Source: an uncultured Desulfovibrio sp.
Lineage (GTDB): Bacteria; Desulfobacterota; Desulfovibrionia; Desulfovibrionales; Desulfovibrionaceae
DNA: 9,111 nt
Direction: 5' to 3'
NCBI GenBank assembly: GCA_947177085.1
Contig: CAMWTD010000072.1
Location: forward strand, 1 to 9,111
In this document: positions 1-6,269 of the stretch, one piece after another
Layout: every line of letters begins with the position of its first letter
How positions within the stretch are numbered: position 1 is the first letter of the stretch
Program-made: the position numbers and the translations under genes
Notes under the pieces: generated by a model
Told to the model about the DNA's origin: nothing
The model's input: the letters and a program-made list of their open reading frames with translations, nothing else
Databases searched by the model: none

Positions 1-334
1 CTCCAGCCGTTGCGACGAAGGAAGCTACGGATGGAGACAGCAATTAGTTACCGCGTCAGCCATCCAACGCAATCGCTGTCGCTATCCGTAAGACCGGCAA
101 GCCGGGCAACGGCTGGCGCGCCAGCAGCAAAAAATCTTATTTTTTAGGATTCTTCCGGCACTATCGCTGCTGTCGATGCCCGTAGGACTCGCTTTGCTCG
201 TCAACGGGCACGGCGCTTCGCGCCGCCATCCGGTCGCAGCACCCGTCTTCCGCTTCGCTCCAGACGGAATTAAGGAAGGCCCGGCAACTGCATTTTGTAA
301 CATCCCTCCACGCACGCTGCCGTCCGCCCCGGCC
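1..334. repeat. Non-coding region with a dense cluster of inverted repeats
   Basis: No convincing gene lies here. Positions 1-116 form a nested fold: 3-13 pairs perfectly with 106-116 (11 bp), 26-32 with 84-90 (7 bp) and 36-41 with 75-80 (6 bp), with a small side hairpin at 94-105. A perfect 14-bp palindrome at 112-125 competes with the outer stem. Then 122-128 pairs with 166-172, enclosing an A/T hairpin (129-135 with 139-145). Further hairpins are 178-183/204-209 (extended by 186-188/200-202), 211-216/220-225 with a 3-base loop, and 243-248/262-267. I see nothing in 269-334. The fold is symmetric enough to work from either strand. It could be a structured RNA, a dispersed palindromic repeat, the remnant of a mobile element, or the 3' flank of the hydrolase transcript. 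Pairing was checked by eye; the function is unknown. Confidence 0.6.
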
Positions 335-1270
335 TCAGAATCCCTGCTTTTTGGCGCCGTCCCGCTCCAGTTCCTTGAGAGGCGCATTGAGGAACTGGCT
401 GATTGCTTCCCAGGCCACGGGATAATTGTCCAGAAAGGCCGCGTGGCCGGCATGGGGCACGACGCAGAGGCGCGCATTGGCGGTCATGTCCCGCGCTTCC
501 AGCACGGTGTTTGGCGGCGCGTGCGTGTCCCCGTCGCCCACCACGAAGAGCACCGGGCAGCGAATGGCCCCGAAGGTCTCGCGGCCCACCTTCGCCTTGT
601 GCCAGAAGGCCATGTAGTCATTGAGGAAGTCGCCAAGCCTTTGCGGTTCCGGCGCAAGCGCCCGCATTTGCTCCACATAGGCCCTGTCCAGCTTTTCCAG
701 TTCCGCAAGCGGCAGCCTGTCCGGAAAAAAACCCGGCTCGAGCGTACCCGCCCCGATGGCCACGACGCGCTCCACCGCCTGCGGCCTGAGGGCCGCCACG
801 GCGAGCGCCGTATAGGCCCCGTCGCTGAAGCCCAGCAGCGTCGCGGGACTGTCCGTGATTTTTCCCATCACGGCGAGCATGTCCTCTGCCTTCTGGCGCA
901 GGCTCAGGGGGTTGTGGCCGATTTCCGAGCGGCCGTGGCCCCGGGTGGAGACGACCACCACCTGATGGTCGCCGCGCAGGCCGTCGATGATTTTGCCGAG
1001 TTCATAGGGCGAACCCACGCCGCCGCCGTGGAACACGAACACCGGCGCGCCCTCGCCATAGACCTCATAATAGATGTCCGCGTCCCCGCTCCGGACGCTG
1101 CGGGCCGCCGCCGCATTGTTGCCGTACGGCGTCGGGCTGCCCTCCACATCCGGCGGCTGGAGGAAATAGCGCAGGCCCCCGGCCGGGGCCGCCGCCCCAG
1201 CCAGGCAGGCTGCGGAAACAAGCAGGAAAAGGCAGAGGCTGGCCCCTGCGAGGACAAATTTCTTGCGCAT
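335..1270 (-). CDS. Exported alpha/beta-hydrolase fold protein
   Basis: A 311-residue protein of the alpha/beta-hydrolase superfamily. Residues 1-27 look like a Sec signal peptide: a basic start (MRKK), a hydrophobic core and an Ala-rich end, so the enzyme probably acts in the periplasm. The oxyanion-hole HGGG is at 81-84, the nucleophile elbow GFSDG at 147-151 (Ser149), an acidic loop GDGDTHAP at 245-252 (Asp246 or Asp248) and the catalytic His in PHAGH (His276). Length and spacing fit a small esterase or epoxide-hydrolase-like enzyme, but the substrate cannot be read from sequence. ATG at 1270 is preceded by an AAGGGGG ribosome-binding site 5 bases away. It starts 51 bp after the stop of the flavoprotein gene at 1322, so it is probably the last gene of the hcp transcript. 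A lipoprotein reading at Cys22 is unlikely because position -3 is Ser. Confidence 0.88.
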   Translation of the reverse strand: MRKKFVLAGASLCLFLLVSAACLAGAAAPAGGLRYFLQPPDVEGSPTPYGNNAAAARSVRSGDADIYYEVYGEGAPVFVFHGGGVGSPYELGKIIDGLRGDHQVVVVSTRGHGRSEIGHNPLSLRQKAEDMLAVMGKITDSPATLLGFSDGAYTALAVAALRPQAVERVVAIGAGTLEPGFFPDRLPLAELEKLDRAYVEQMRALAPEPQRLGDFLNDYMAFWHKAKVGRETFGAIRCPVLFVVGDGDTHAPPNTVLEARDMTANARLCVVPHAGHAAFLDNYPVAWEAISQFLNAPLKELERDGAKKQGF

Positions 1271-1321
1271 GGACGCCCCCTTGCGCGCGCTGGAAGTGGC
1301 CGCGCCTTCGACAGCGCCGCC

Positions 1322-1774
1322 TCACTTGGGCAGGCAGGCCTTGCCCGTCATGGAGAGAATATCGATGCGCAGGATGGCCACGCGCCGGGCCGTGGCTTCC
1401 GGCGTGGGGCGCGGGCAACGCGCGGCGTAGCGGCTGCCGATGCAGTCGAGCGCATGCCGCTTTTCCGTCATGTTTTCCACAACTTGCGCGCGCCCCGTGC
1501 CGCAGACCGATTTGTAATAGGTGGAGGCGTTTTCGCGGTCGATCTCGATGTCCACCGCGCAACTGAAGGCCACGCGCGGGTCGGCCCGCACACAGTCGAG
1601 CTTGAGCCCCTCGTGGGCGCAGTGGATATACAGCCGCTCCCCGTCGCGAGCGAAGTTCACGGGCAGGCAATAGGGAAAATCGCCGTTCGTAAGCGCGAGG
1701 AAGATGACCTCGGCCTTGGCGAGGACCTCGTCAAAAAAGGCGGCATCCGTCCTTTCCCTGTCTGTGCGGCGCAT
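1322..1774 (-). CDS. Pyridoxamine 5'-phosphate oxidase-fold flavoprotein (NimA-like)
   Basis: A 150-residue single-domain protein of the FMN-binding split-barrel family that includes PNPOx-like and 5-nitroimidazole reductase (NimA) proteins. The N-terminal MRRTDRE, the strand PYCLPVNF (about residues 34-41), then LYIHCAHEGLKLDCVRADPRV (about 48-68) match that family's layout, in which the Gly-Lys-Leu region contacts the flavin phosphate. The segment YYKSVCGTGRAQVV (about 86-99) is the usual second barrel strand. Family members typically bind FMN or a related cofactor in the cytoplasm and reduce small molecules; true pyridoxine biosynthesis is not implied. ATG at 1774 has a near-perfect AGGAGG site 5 bases upstream. 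It lies between hcp (67-bp gap) and the hydrolase (51-bp gap). Placement beside hcp suggests nitro- or nitroso-compound reduction, which is an inference. Confidence 0.82.
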   Translation of the reverse strand: MRRTDRERTDAAFFDEVLAKAEVIFLALTNGDFPYCLPVNFARDGERLYIHCAHEGLKLDCVRADPRVAFSCAVDIEIDRENASTYYKSVCGTGRAQVVENMTEKRHALDCIGSRYAARCPRPTPEATARRVAILRIDILSMTGKACLPK

Positions 1775-1798
1775 GGGGACCTCCTGACATTCCGGAGA

Positions 1799-1827
1799 GG
1801 CCGCCGCCCGGTCCGCGGGCGGCGGCC
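1799..1827 (-). other. 12-bp GC hairpin between hcp and the flavoprotein gene
   Basis: Positions 1799-1810 pair perfectly with 1816-1827 around a 5-base loop. The hairpin sits just after the hcp stop and 25 bp before the flavoprotein start. No T-run follows on the minus strand, so it is not a classic intrinsic terminator. It may attenuate read-through, or protect the 3' end of the hcp part of the message and so set unequal expression of the two genes. Confidence 0.6.
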
Positions 1828-1840
1828 CTACAGTGCATGG

Positions 1841-3451
1841 CTATTTCTTGCCGAGCAGCCGCGCCATGTCCTCGTCCGGCGTGGTCATGAGGCGAAGGCC
1901 CCACTGCTCCACGAGGATGTTGAGGATGGCGGGCGACACGAAAGCGGGCAGGCTCGGCCCGATGACGATGTTCCTGACGCCCAGCGCCAAAAGCGTGAGC
2001 AGGATGGCCACGGCCTTCTGCTCATACCACGAAAGCACCATGGAGAGCGGCAGGTCGTTGACGTCGCACTTGAGCGCGTCCGCCAGGGCAAGCGCCGTCT
2101 GGATGGCGGTATAGGCGTCGTTGCACTGGCCGCAGTCCATGAGGCGCGGCAAGTCGCCGAGCTTGCCCAGATCCTTGTTGTAGAAGCGGAACTTGCCGCA
2201 GGCGAGCGTGAGCACCACGGTGTCCTGGGGCGTTTTTTCCACAAATTCCGTGTAGTAGTTGCGGGCCGGCTTTGCGCCGTCGCAGCCGCCCACAAGGAAG
2301 ATGTGCCTGAGCTTGCCCTGGGCCACGGCGTCCAGCACGGCCGGGGCGGCGGCGAGCATGGTCTTGCGGCCGAAGCCCGTGAGGATCTTCTGGCCGGGCG
2401 CGTCCTCGGCATAGCCGGGCATGGCCTTGGCCTTCTCGATGACCGCGGAGAAGTCGCGCTCCCTGCAATGCGTACAGCCGGGCCACGACACATTGCCGGA
2501 GGTGAACACCTTGTCGCCGTAGGCGCGCGGATTCTGGATGCAGTTGGTGGTGAAAAGCACGGGGCCCGGGAAGTCCGGCAGCTCTTTCTGCTGGTTCTGC
2601 CAGGCCGTGCCGAAGTGCCCGGCGAGGTGCGGATAGGCCTTGAGGCGCGGATAGCCGTGCGCCGGCAGCATCTCGCAATGCGTATACACATTGATGCCCG
2701 TGCCCTCGGTCTGCTTGAGCAGGGCCTCGAGGTCATAGAGGTCATGGCCGGAGATGAGGATGGCCTTGCCCTTGCGGTGGCCGAGGTCCACCGGGGTGGG
2801 GACCGGGTCGCCAAAGTGGCCGGTATTGCCCGCGTCCAGCAGTTCCATGGCCTTGAGATTGCCGCGGCCGCATTCCAGCACGAGGTCGAGCCAGCCGCCG
2901 AGGTCGCGCACCGCGCCGTCCCACGGGCTGCCGGCGATGAGCGCCTTGCAGACGAAGGACGAGAGCTCCTTGTCGCGCTGGCCGAGGCGCGCGGCGTGGT
3001 CCTTGTAGGCGCAGAGGCCCTTGAGCCCGAAGAGCAGGATCTGCATGGCGGAGTTCACGTCCGCGTCGCTGGAGAAGTTGTCCATGCCCACCACGCTTTC
3101 GGGGAGCTGCTTGCGGTATTCCTCGATGGAGAGTGAAAGGTCCTCGGGCACTTCGCCGAGCTGCGCCGCGAGCGTGCGCGCGTGGAGCAGGGTCTCGGTC
3201 TGGAGGGCCTCGATGGCCTTGGCGTCAAAGTTCACATTGGTCAGCGTGGCGAAGAGCGTGTCGGCGATGAAATCGTCATAGACGTCCGTATTCATGCCTT
3301 TTTCGCGCGCCTGCTCAACCAGCGGGGCGAGACGCCGCAAAAGATAGGTCAACTGGTCCTGGAGCAGGGCCACATCCGCAGTCTTGCCGCACACGCCGGC
3401 CACGGTGCAGCCGACGCCCTTGGCAGTCTGTTCACACTGGTCACAAAACAT
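1841..3451 (-). CDS. hcp: Hydroxylamine reductase / hybrid cluster protein, class I
   Basis: A 536-residue hybrid cluster protein (prismane), a cytoplasmic Fe-S enzyme of anaerobes studied as a hydroxylamine reductase and, more recently, an NO reductase and S-nitrosylase. The N-terminal [4Fe-4S] ligands are Cys3, Cys6, Cys15 and Cys21, the class I spacing (C-x2-C-x8-C-x5-C) known from Desulfovibrio. All expected hybrid-cluster ligands are present: His236, Glu260, Cys304, Cys390 (in GGCDG, the persulfide position), Cys418, Cys443, Glu477, with Lys479 two residues on. Length is normal for the class. The reading frame runs upstream to 3661, but ATG at 3451 is chosen: it begins at the conserved MFCDQCEQTA motif and has AAGGAG at 3457-3462 six bases before it. 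It appears to head a transcript with the flavoprotein and hydrolase. No partner reductase (hcr) is adjacent, as is usual for class I. Confidence 0.97.
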   Translation of the reverse strand: MFCDQCEQTAKGVGCTVAGVCGKTADVALLQDQLTYLLRRLAPLVEQAREKGMNTDVYDDFIADTLFATLTNVNFDAKAIEALQTETLLHARTLAAQLGEVPEDLSLSIEEYRKQLPESVVGMDNFSSDADVNSAMQILLFGLKGLCAYKDHAARLGQRDKELSSFVCKALIAGSPWDGAVRDLGGWLDLVLECGRGNLKAMELLDAGNTGHFGDPVPTPVDLGHRKGKAILISGHDLYDLEALLKQTEGTGINVYTHCEMLPAHGYPRLKAYPHLAGHFGTAWQNQQKELPDFPGPVLFTTNCIQNPRAYGDKVFTSGNVSWPGCTHCRERDFSAVIEKAKAMPGYAEDAPGQKILTGFGRKTMLAAAPAVLDAVAQGKLRHIFLVGGCDGAKPARNYYTEFVEKTPQDTVVLTLACGKFRFYNKDLGKLGDLPRLMDCGQCNDAYTAIQTALALADALKCDVNDLPLSMVLSWYEQKAVAILLTLLALGVRNIVIGPSLPAFVSPAILNILVEQWGLRLMTTPDEDMARLLGKK

Positions 3452-3531
3452 GGCGACTCCTTGTATGGGGGTTGTCCCTTGCCGATCATTTCCGGCTCGG
3501 GGGGCGCGACAGCGTCCGCCGGGCCGCCACC

Positions 3532-3561
3532 ATGCTAACGCCAATGGCCGCCAAATGCAAA
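3532..3561 (-). promoter_or_regulatory. Candidate sigma70-like promoter for hcp
   Basis: On the minus strand, TTTGCA (3561-3556) and TAGCAT (3537-3532) are separated by 18 bases; each matches its consensus at 4 of 6 positions. The predicted start is near 3525, giving a leader of about 74 nt. The -35 overlaps the stem of the upstream terminator. The match is modest. No clear CRP/FNR-type dyad of the kind bound by HcpR was found between 3452 and 3612. Confidence 0.3.
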
Positions 3562-3590
3562 AGGCCCCGCGCGAGGCGGAGCCTTTTGCA
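3556..3590 (-). terminator. Intrinsic-type terminator after the ABC permease gene
   Basis: TGCAAAAGGC (3556-3565) pairs perfectly with GCCTTTTGCA (3581-3590). One C/A mismatch follows, then a further 4 bp (3567-3570 with 3576-3579) closing a 5-base loop. On the minus strand the stem ends in GCCTTTTGCATTT, giving an interrupted U-rich tail. It begins 23 bp after the permease stop. The near-symmetric A and T tracts could let it work in both directions, but no plus-strand gene ends here. Confidence 0.75.
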
Positions 3591-3612
3591 ATGTGGCAAG
3601 GTTCCCGGGAGC

Positions 3613-4521
3613 TTACTTGCCGTCGTAATAATTGAGCCTGCCCTCCATGTGGCTCACGCACTTGGAGAGGATGAGGGTGATGATAAGGTAGATGAGGGCC
3701 ACCACCGTGTAGGTCTCAAAATAAAGATAGGTCGTCCCCACGAAGCTGCGGGCGCGCTGCATGATGTCCGGCACGGCCAGGATGGACACGAGCGACGTGT
3801 CCTTGAGCATGGCGATGCACTCGTTGCCCACCGGCGGCAAAATGGTGCGCCAGGCCTGCGGCAGGATGACGAGGAACATGGTCTGGAAGCGGTTGAAGCC
3901 CAGCGAGCGCGCGGCCTCTGTCTGCCCCTTGGGGATGGCCATGATGCCCGCGCGGAACACCTCGCCCATGTACGCGCCGTAACAGATGCTGATGGCGGTC
4001 ACGGCCGAGGCGATGCCGCTCACCTGGAAGAAGCGCGAGAGCGCATAATAGATGTAGAAGAGCTGCACGAGCAGCGGGATGCCGCGGATGACCTCCACAT
4101 AGGTGGAGGCCAAGAGATTGATGAATCGGTTGCGGGAGATGCGCCCGAGGCCCGTGAGCAGCCCCAGCGGCACGGCGAAGCAGATGGAAAGGACGGTGAT
4201 CTCAAAGGTGATGAGAACACCGTCCGGCAAATAGAGCAGGATGCGCAAATAGGGGTCCGGCCAGAGCAGGCAGAGCGCGAACAGCGAGCCAACCGCGCCC
4301 ACGAGGGCGATGGACCAGGCGTTGACGAGCCTGCGCTCCTGCGGGTTGGGGATGGATGCCCCGTCGGTGACAAGGACGATATTGGCCTTGCTGTGGACTT
4401 CCTCTTCCTCAAGGGTGGGGTTGAGCCCGCGCCGTGGGCGGAAGAGGCCAAGGAAGGTCGGCTGCCCCGCCCTTCCCGGATCGCTTGCGGGCCGATCGGA
4501 ATTGGTGCCGTGATTGTCCAT
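3613..4521 (-). CDS. Polar amino acid ABC transporter, inner-membrane permease
   Basis: A 302-residue membrane subunit of the HisM/GlnP type, which forms the inner-membrane channel of polar amino-acid importers. Family marks are VEVIRGIPLLVQLFYIYYA (about 142-160), the strand-helix GAYMGEVFRAGI (182-192) and the EAA loop QTEAARSLGF (200-209), ending ILPQA (219-223), which docks on the ATPase. Hydrophobic segments occur near 67-87, 100-124, 137-161, 168-184, 213-223 and 266-287. Family members are usually about 215-240 residues. Here an extra hydrophilic N-terminus of roughly 65 residues, including an acidic LEEEE stretch at 37-41, precedes an additional membrane segment. ATG at 4521 has GGAGGA six bases upstream and there is no later in-frame Met before residue 185, so the extension looks real. 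It lies 53 bp after the binding-protein gene and shares its transcript. No ATP-binding subunit is adjacent. Confidence 0.93.
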   Translation of the reverse strand: MDNHGTNSDRPASDPGRAGQPTFLGLFRPRRGLNPTLEEEEVHSKANIVLVTDGASIPNPQERRLVNAWSIALVGAVGSLFALCLLWPDPYLRILLYLPDGVLITFEITVLSICFAVPLGLLTGLGRISRNRFINLLASTYVEVIRGIPLLVQLFYIYYALSRFFQVSGIASAVTAISICYGAYMGEVFRAGIMAIPKGQTEAARSLGFNRFQTMFLVILPQAWRTILPPVGNECIAMLKDTSLVSILAVPDIMQRARSFVGTTYLYFETYTVVALIYLIITLILSKCVSHMEGRLNYYDGK

Positions 4522-4528
4522 GCGGGAT

Positions 4529-4541
4529 CCTCCGCGGGAGG
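4529..4541 (-). promoter_or_regulatory. Ribosome-binding site of the permease within a small hairpin
   Basis: On the minus strand CCTCC (4541-4537) pairs with GGAGG (4533-4529) across a 3-base loop. GGAGG is the Shine-Dalgarno element for the ATG at 4521. The hairpin could lower translation of the permease relative to the binding protein. Five base pairs is weak evidence. Confidence 0.4.
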
Positions 4542-4574
4542 TCCTGGCCGGGCCCCTTGCTTGAAACTGCCAGG

Positions 4575-5327
4575 CTACTTGCCGTCACCCATCCACTTGT
4601 TGATGAGCTCGGCTTCCTTGCCGGAATCCTTGACCGCCTTGATGCCCTTGTTGAGCTTTTCCACGAGGTCGTCGCGGCCCTTGCGCACGGTGAAGCCGTA
4701 ATATTCCTTGTCGCCGGTCTTGAAAGAGAGGTTGAGCTTGCCGGCGGTGTCGGGCTTCTTGTTCACATAGTACATGGCGACCGGGTCGTCGCAGATGACC
4801 GCGTCGATGCGGCCGCCCACGAGATCCTGGATGGCGAGGCCCACGTCGTCATATTCACGCAGGTCCGCCCCGGTGTCGGCCTTGCGCATGACGAAGATGC
4901 CGGTTGTGCCGATCTGGCCGCCCACCTTCTTGTCCTTGAGGTCGGCGAGGCTCTGGATGTTCTGGCCCGCGGGCAGGATGACGGCCTGCTCCACCTCATA
5001 GTAGGGCACGGTGAAGGAGAACTGCTTCTGGCGCTCGGGCGTGATGGTGGTGGAGGAGGCCACGATGTCGTACTTGCCCGTGGCGACGCCGCCGAAGATG
5101 CCGTCCCAGGCCACGTTCTGCACGTCCACGTCGATGCCCGCGGCCTTGGCGGCTTCCTTGATATAGTCCACGGAGTAGCCGGTGGGCTGCTTCTGGTCGT
5201 CCAGAAGCTCCATGGGCGGCCAGGTGCAGTCGCTGGCCACGGTGTATTTTTCGGCGGCCTCGGCAACGCCGCCAAGGGCCACAAGGGCCAGGGCGAGCAA
5301 AAGCCCGCCGAAGAGGGAACGGAACAT
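4575..5327 (-). CDS. Periplasmic amino-acid-binding protein of an ABC importer
   Basis: A 250-residue extracellular solute-binding protein, family 3 (HisJ/GlnH type), which captures a polar amino acid in the periplasm and delivers it to the permease. Residues 1-24 are a signal peptide (MFRSLF, hydrophobic core, AEA before AEKYTV). Family features are WPPMELLDDQKQPTGYSVDY (36-55), the TTITPERQKQFSFTVPYY segment (93-110) with its ligand-contacting Arg99, the GTTG loop (140-143), and DAVICDD (175-181), whose Asp normally binds the ligand amino group. The sequence does not tell which amino acid is bound. The frame is open back to 5750, but ATG at 5327 is chosen because it starts the signal peptide and has GAGGAG seven bases upstream. 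The upstream NYN gene ends 76 bp away and no clear promoter is seen in that gap. Confidence 0.95.
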   Translation of the reverse strand: MFRSLFGGLLLALALVALGGVAEAAEKYTVASDCTWPPMELLDDQKQPTGYSVDYIKEAAKAAGIDVDVQNVAWDGIFGGVATGKYDIVASSTTITPERQKQFSFTVPYYEVEQAVILPAGQNIQSLADLKDKKVGGQIGTTGIFVMRKADTGADLREYDDVGLAIQDLVGGRIDAVICDDPVAMYYVNKKPDTAGKLNLSFKTGDKEYYGFTVRKGRDDLVEKLNKGIKAVKDSGKEAELINKWMGDGK

Positions 5328-5340
5328 GGGAGGCCTCCTC
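5328..5340 (-). promoter_or_regulatory. Ribosome-binding site of the binding protein inside a palindrome
   Basis: The site GAGGAGG overlaps the perfect palindrome GGAGGCCTCC (5329-5338), between the SD and the ATG at 5327. In RNA, GAGG can pair with CCTC across a 3-base loop, masking part of the SD. This mirrors the arrangement in front of the permease gene. It supports the chosen start; any regulatory role is speculative. Confidence 0.4.
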
Positions 5341-5369
5341 AAAAGGGTTGCGGTGACAAGGGAACGGCG

Positions 5370-5401
5370 GGCGGCCCCGCCGGAAATTCGCCGGGGCGGC
5401 C
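5370..5401 (-). other. GC hairpin directly after the NYN gene
   Basis: GCCCCG (5374-5379) pairs with CGGGGC (5392-5397). After one G/G mismatch there are 3 further pairs (5370-5372 with 5399-5401), enclosing a 12-base loop. It lies 2 bp past the NYN stop. No U-tract follows on the minus strand, so termination would be partial at best and read-through into the transporter genes is plausible. Confidence 0.45.
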
Positions 5402-5403
5402 GC

Positions 5404-6108
5404 CTACTCGTTGCCCGGGCAGGGGTCGTCGTCATCCTCATCCGCCTCGGCGAGCGGCGCGCGCGCCCCCTGCGGCACGAAGCGCGCGGCGTGGCTCGCC
5501 ACGGATTCCTCCTCGCCCTCGGGCGCGCGGTCGTCGCGCAGGGCCTGCTGGATGAACCAGTCCTCGCGGATGCGCCACGAGGCGGCCGCCGCATAGGCGG
5601 GGGAGGAATAGCCCACGGAAAGCACCAGGGTGCGCCTGGCGTGTTCCTGCAGGCGGATGAGCAGGGGCGTGAAATCCGCGTCGCCGGAAAGGATGATGAA
5701 TTCGTCGAAATGCGTGGAGTGGGAGAGGTCATCCATGCAGTCCATGACAAGATGGATGTCCGTGCTCGTCTTGCCGCGCGAGGTGAGTGGCGGGCAGTCC
5801 ACCACCTGGAAGGCGCTGCGGATGAAGGGATTGCGGAACTCGCGGTAGCGCTCGGGATTGAGGTAGCAGGTGCGCTTCAGGATGCGCCGCCGCACGCCGT
5901 CGCCATAGAGGATGCGCAGGGCGTGGTTCTCGATCCAGCGCACCCAGCGATAGGGGGAAAAGCCGAAAGCGCGGGCCGCGTCCGGGTCCGCCTCGAGGAT
6001 ACGGGTATAGATGTTGTCGAAATCCACATAGAGGGCACTGTACACTTCATCAAAATTGGTGAAGCGGGCGCCCTCCGGGGCGCGCGAAGCATCGGAAAAT
6101 CGGGCCAT
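5404..6108 (-). CDS. NYN-domain (LabA/DUF88-like) putative ribonuclease
   Basis: A 234-residue protein with a PIN-like NYN domain, a fold whose members cut RNA using clustered acidic residues and a metal ion. The first acidic motif is YVDFDN (27-32; Asp29, Asp31), followed by KTSTDIHLVMD (113-123; Asp117, Asp123) and SGDADFTPLL (141-150; Asp143, Asp145), so all core carboxylates are kept. Residues 50-105 form an insert rich in Arg and aromatic residues. The tail after 190 is polar and ends in a very acidic run (EADEDDDD, 221-228). The frame is open to 6207, but ATG at 6108 is chosen because GAGGA lies just upstream and the extra 33 residues look unrelated. It is followed by an amino-acid ABC transporter on the same strand. 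The target RNA is unknown, and a non-catalytic nucleic-acid-binding role is possible. Confidence 0.88.
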   Translation of the reverse strand: MARFSDASRAPEGARFTNFDEVYSALYVDFDNIYTRILEADPDAARAFGFSPYRWVRWIENHALRILYGDGVRRRILKRTCYLNPERYREFRNPFIRSAFQVVDCPPLTSRGKTSTDIHLVMDCMDDLSHSTHFDEFIILSGDADFTPLLIRLQEHARRTLVLSVGYSSPAYAAAASWRIREDWFIQQALRDDRAPEGEEESVASHAARFVPQGARAPLAEADEDDDDPCPGNE

Positions 6109-6146
6109 GTCATCCTCAAAAAAGACAAGGTTCTTTAATAATTGTC

Positions 6147-6164
6147 CGCGCCGCTTCCGGCGCG
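6147..6164 (-). other. Leader hairpin of the NYN gene
   Basis: A perfect 7-bp stem, CGCGCCG (6147-6153) with CGGCGCG (6158-6164), closes a 4-base loop. It lies between the predicted start of transcription and the NYN start codon, followed by an A/T-rich stretch. No gene on either strand ends here, so it is more likely a 5' leader element than a terminator. Confidence 0.45.
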
Positions 6165-6183
6165 ACTGCGCAATGAAGGCAAC

Positions 6184-6212
6184 ATGATAGCCCCATAGCG
6201 TCCGCAAGACAA
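6184..6212 (-). promoter_or_regulatory. Sigma70-like promoter for the NYN gene
   Basis: On the minus strand TTGTCT (6212-6207) and TATCAT (6189-6184) are 17 bases apart; the -10 matches consensus at 5 of 6. Transcription would begin near 6177, giving a leader of about 69 nt that contains the 6147-6164 hairpin. It stands back to back with the ligase promoter, the two -35 boxes being 12 bp apart. Confidence 0.5.
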
Positions 6213-6224
6213 GCCCATGCGCCC

Positions 6225-6253
6225 TTGAAATTTTTCCTGCCTGCGCCTATGCT
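6225..6253 (+). promoter_or_regulatory. Sigma70-like promoter for the O-antigen ligase gene
   Basis: TTGAAA (6225-6230) and TATGCT (6248-6253) are separated by exactly 17 bases, with a T-run at the start of the spacer. The predicted start is near 6260, leaving a leader of about 63 nt before the ATG at 6323. It is one of the better promoter matches in the window. Confidence 0.55.
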
Positions 6254-6269
6254 CCACGCCCGGCCTGCC

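Noticed and set aside
1..120. Integron attC-like site
   Set aside because: One RYYYAAC-like box occurs at 62-68, but no matching GTTRRRY partner is in the correct place and no integrase or cassette is nearby.
1..147. Plus-strand frame open at the left edge, ending TAG at 145-147
   Set aside because: It could be the tail of a gene starting outside the window, but it spans the nested inverted repeats and shows no recognisable motif, so it is not called.
82..477. A 131-codon minus-strand frame into the left-edge repeats
   Set aside because: It overlaps the 3' end of the hydrolase in another frame and runs through the inverted-repeat cluster; no family resemblance.
1190..1270. Lipobox in the hydrolase signal peptide (Cys22)
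   Set aside because: Position -3 is Ser rather than Leu, Val or Ile, so a type I signal peptide fits better.
176..3136. A 986-codon plus-strand open frame
   Set aside because: It runs antisense to three well-recognised genes (hydrolase, flavoprotein, hcp), is rich in His, Arg, Glu and Ala with no family motif, and is the kind of artefact GC-ending codons create on the opposite strand.
3452..3661. Longer Hcp start at 3661
   Set aside because: The added 70 residues cross the terminator hairpin and precede the conserved N-terminal cysteine motif and a good ribosome-binding site.
3472..5555. Long plus-strand frames (3472-4701 and 4434-5555)
   Set aside because: Both lie opposite the clear permease, binding-protein and NYN genes, have low-complexity composition and no recognisable domains.
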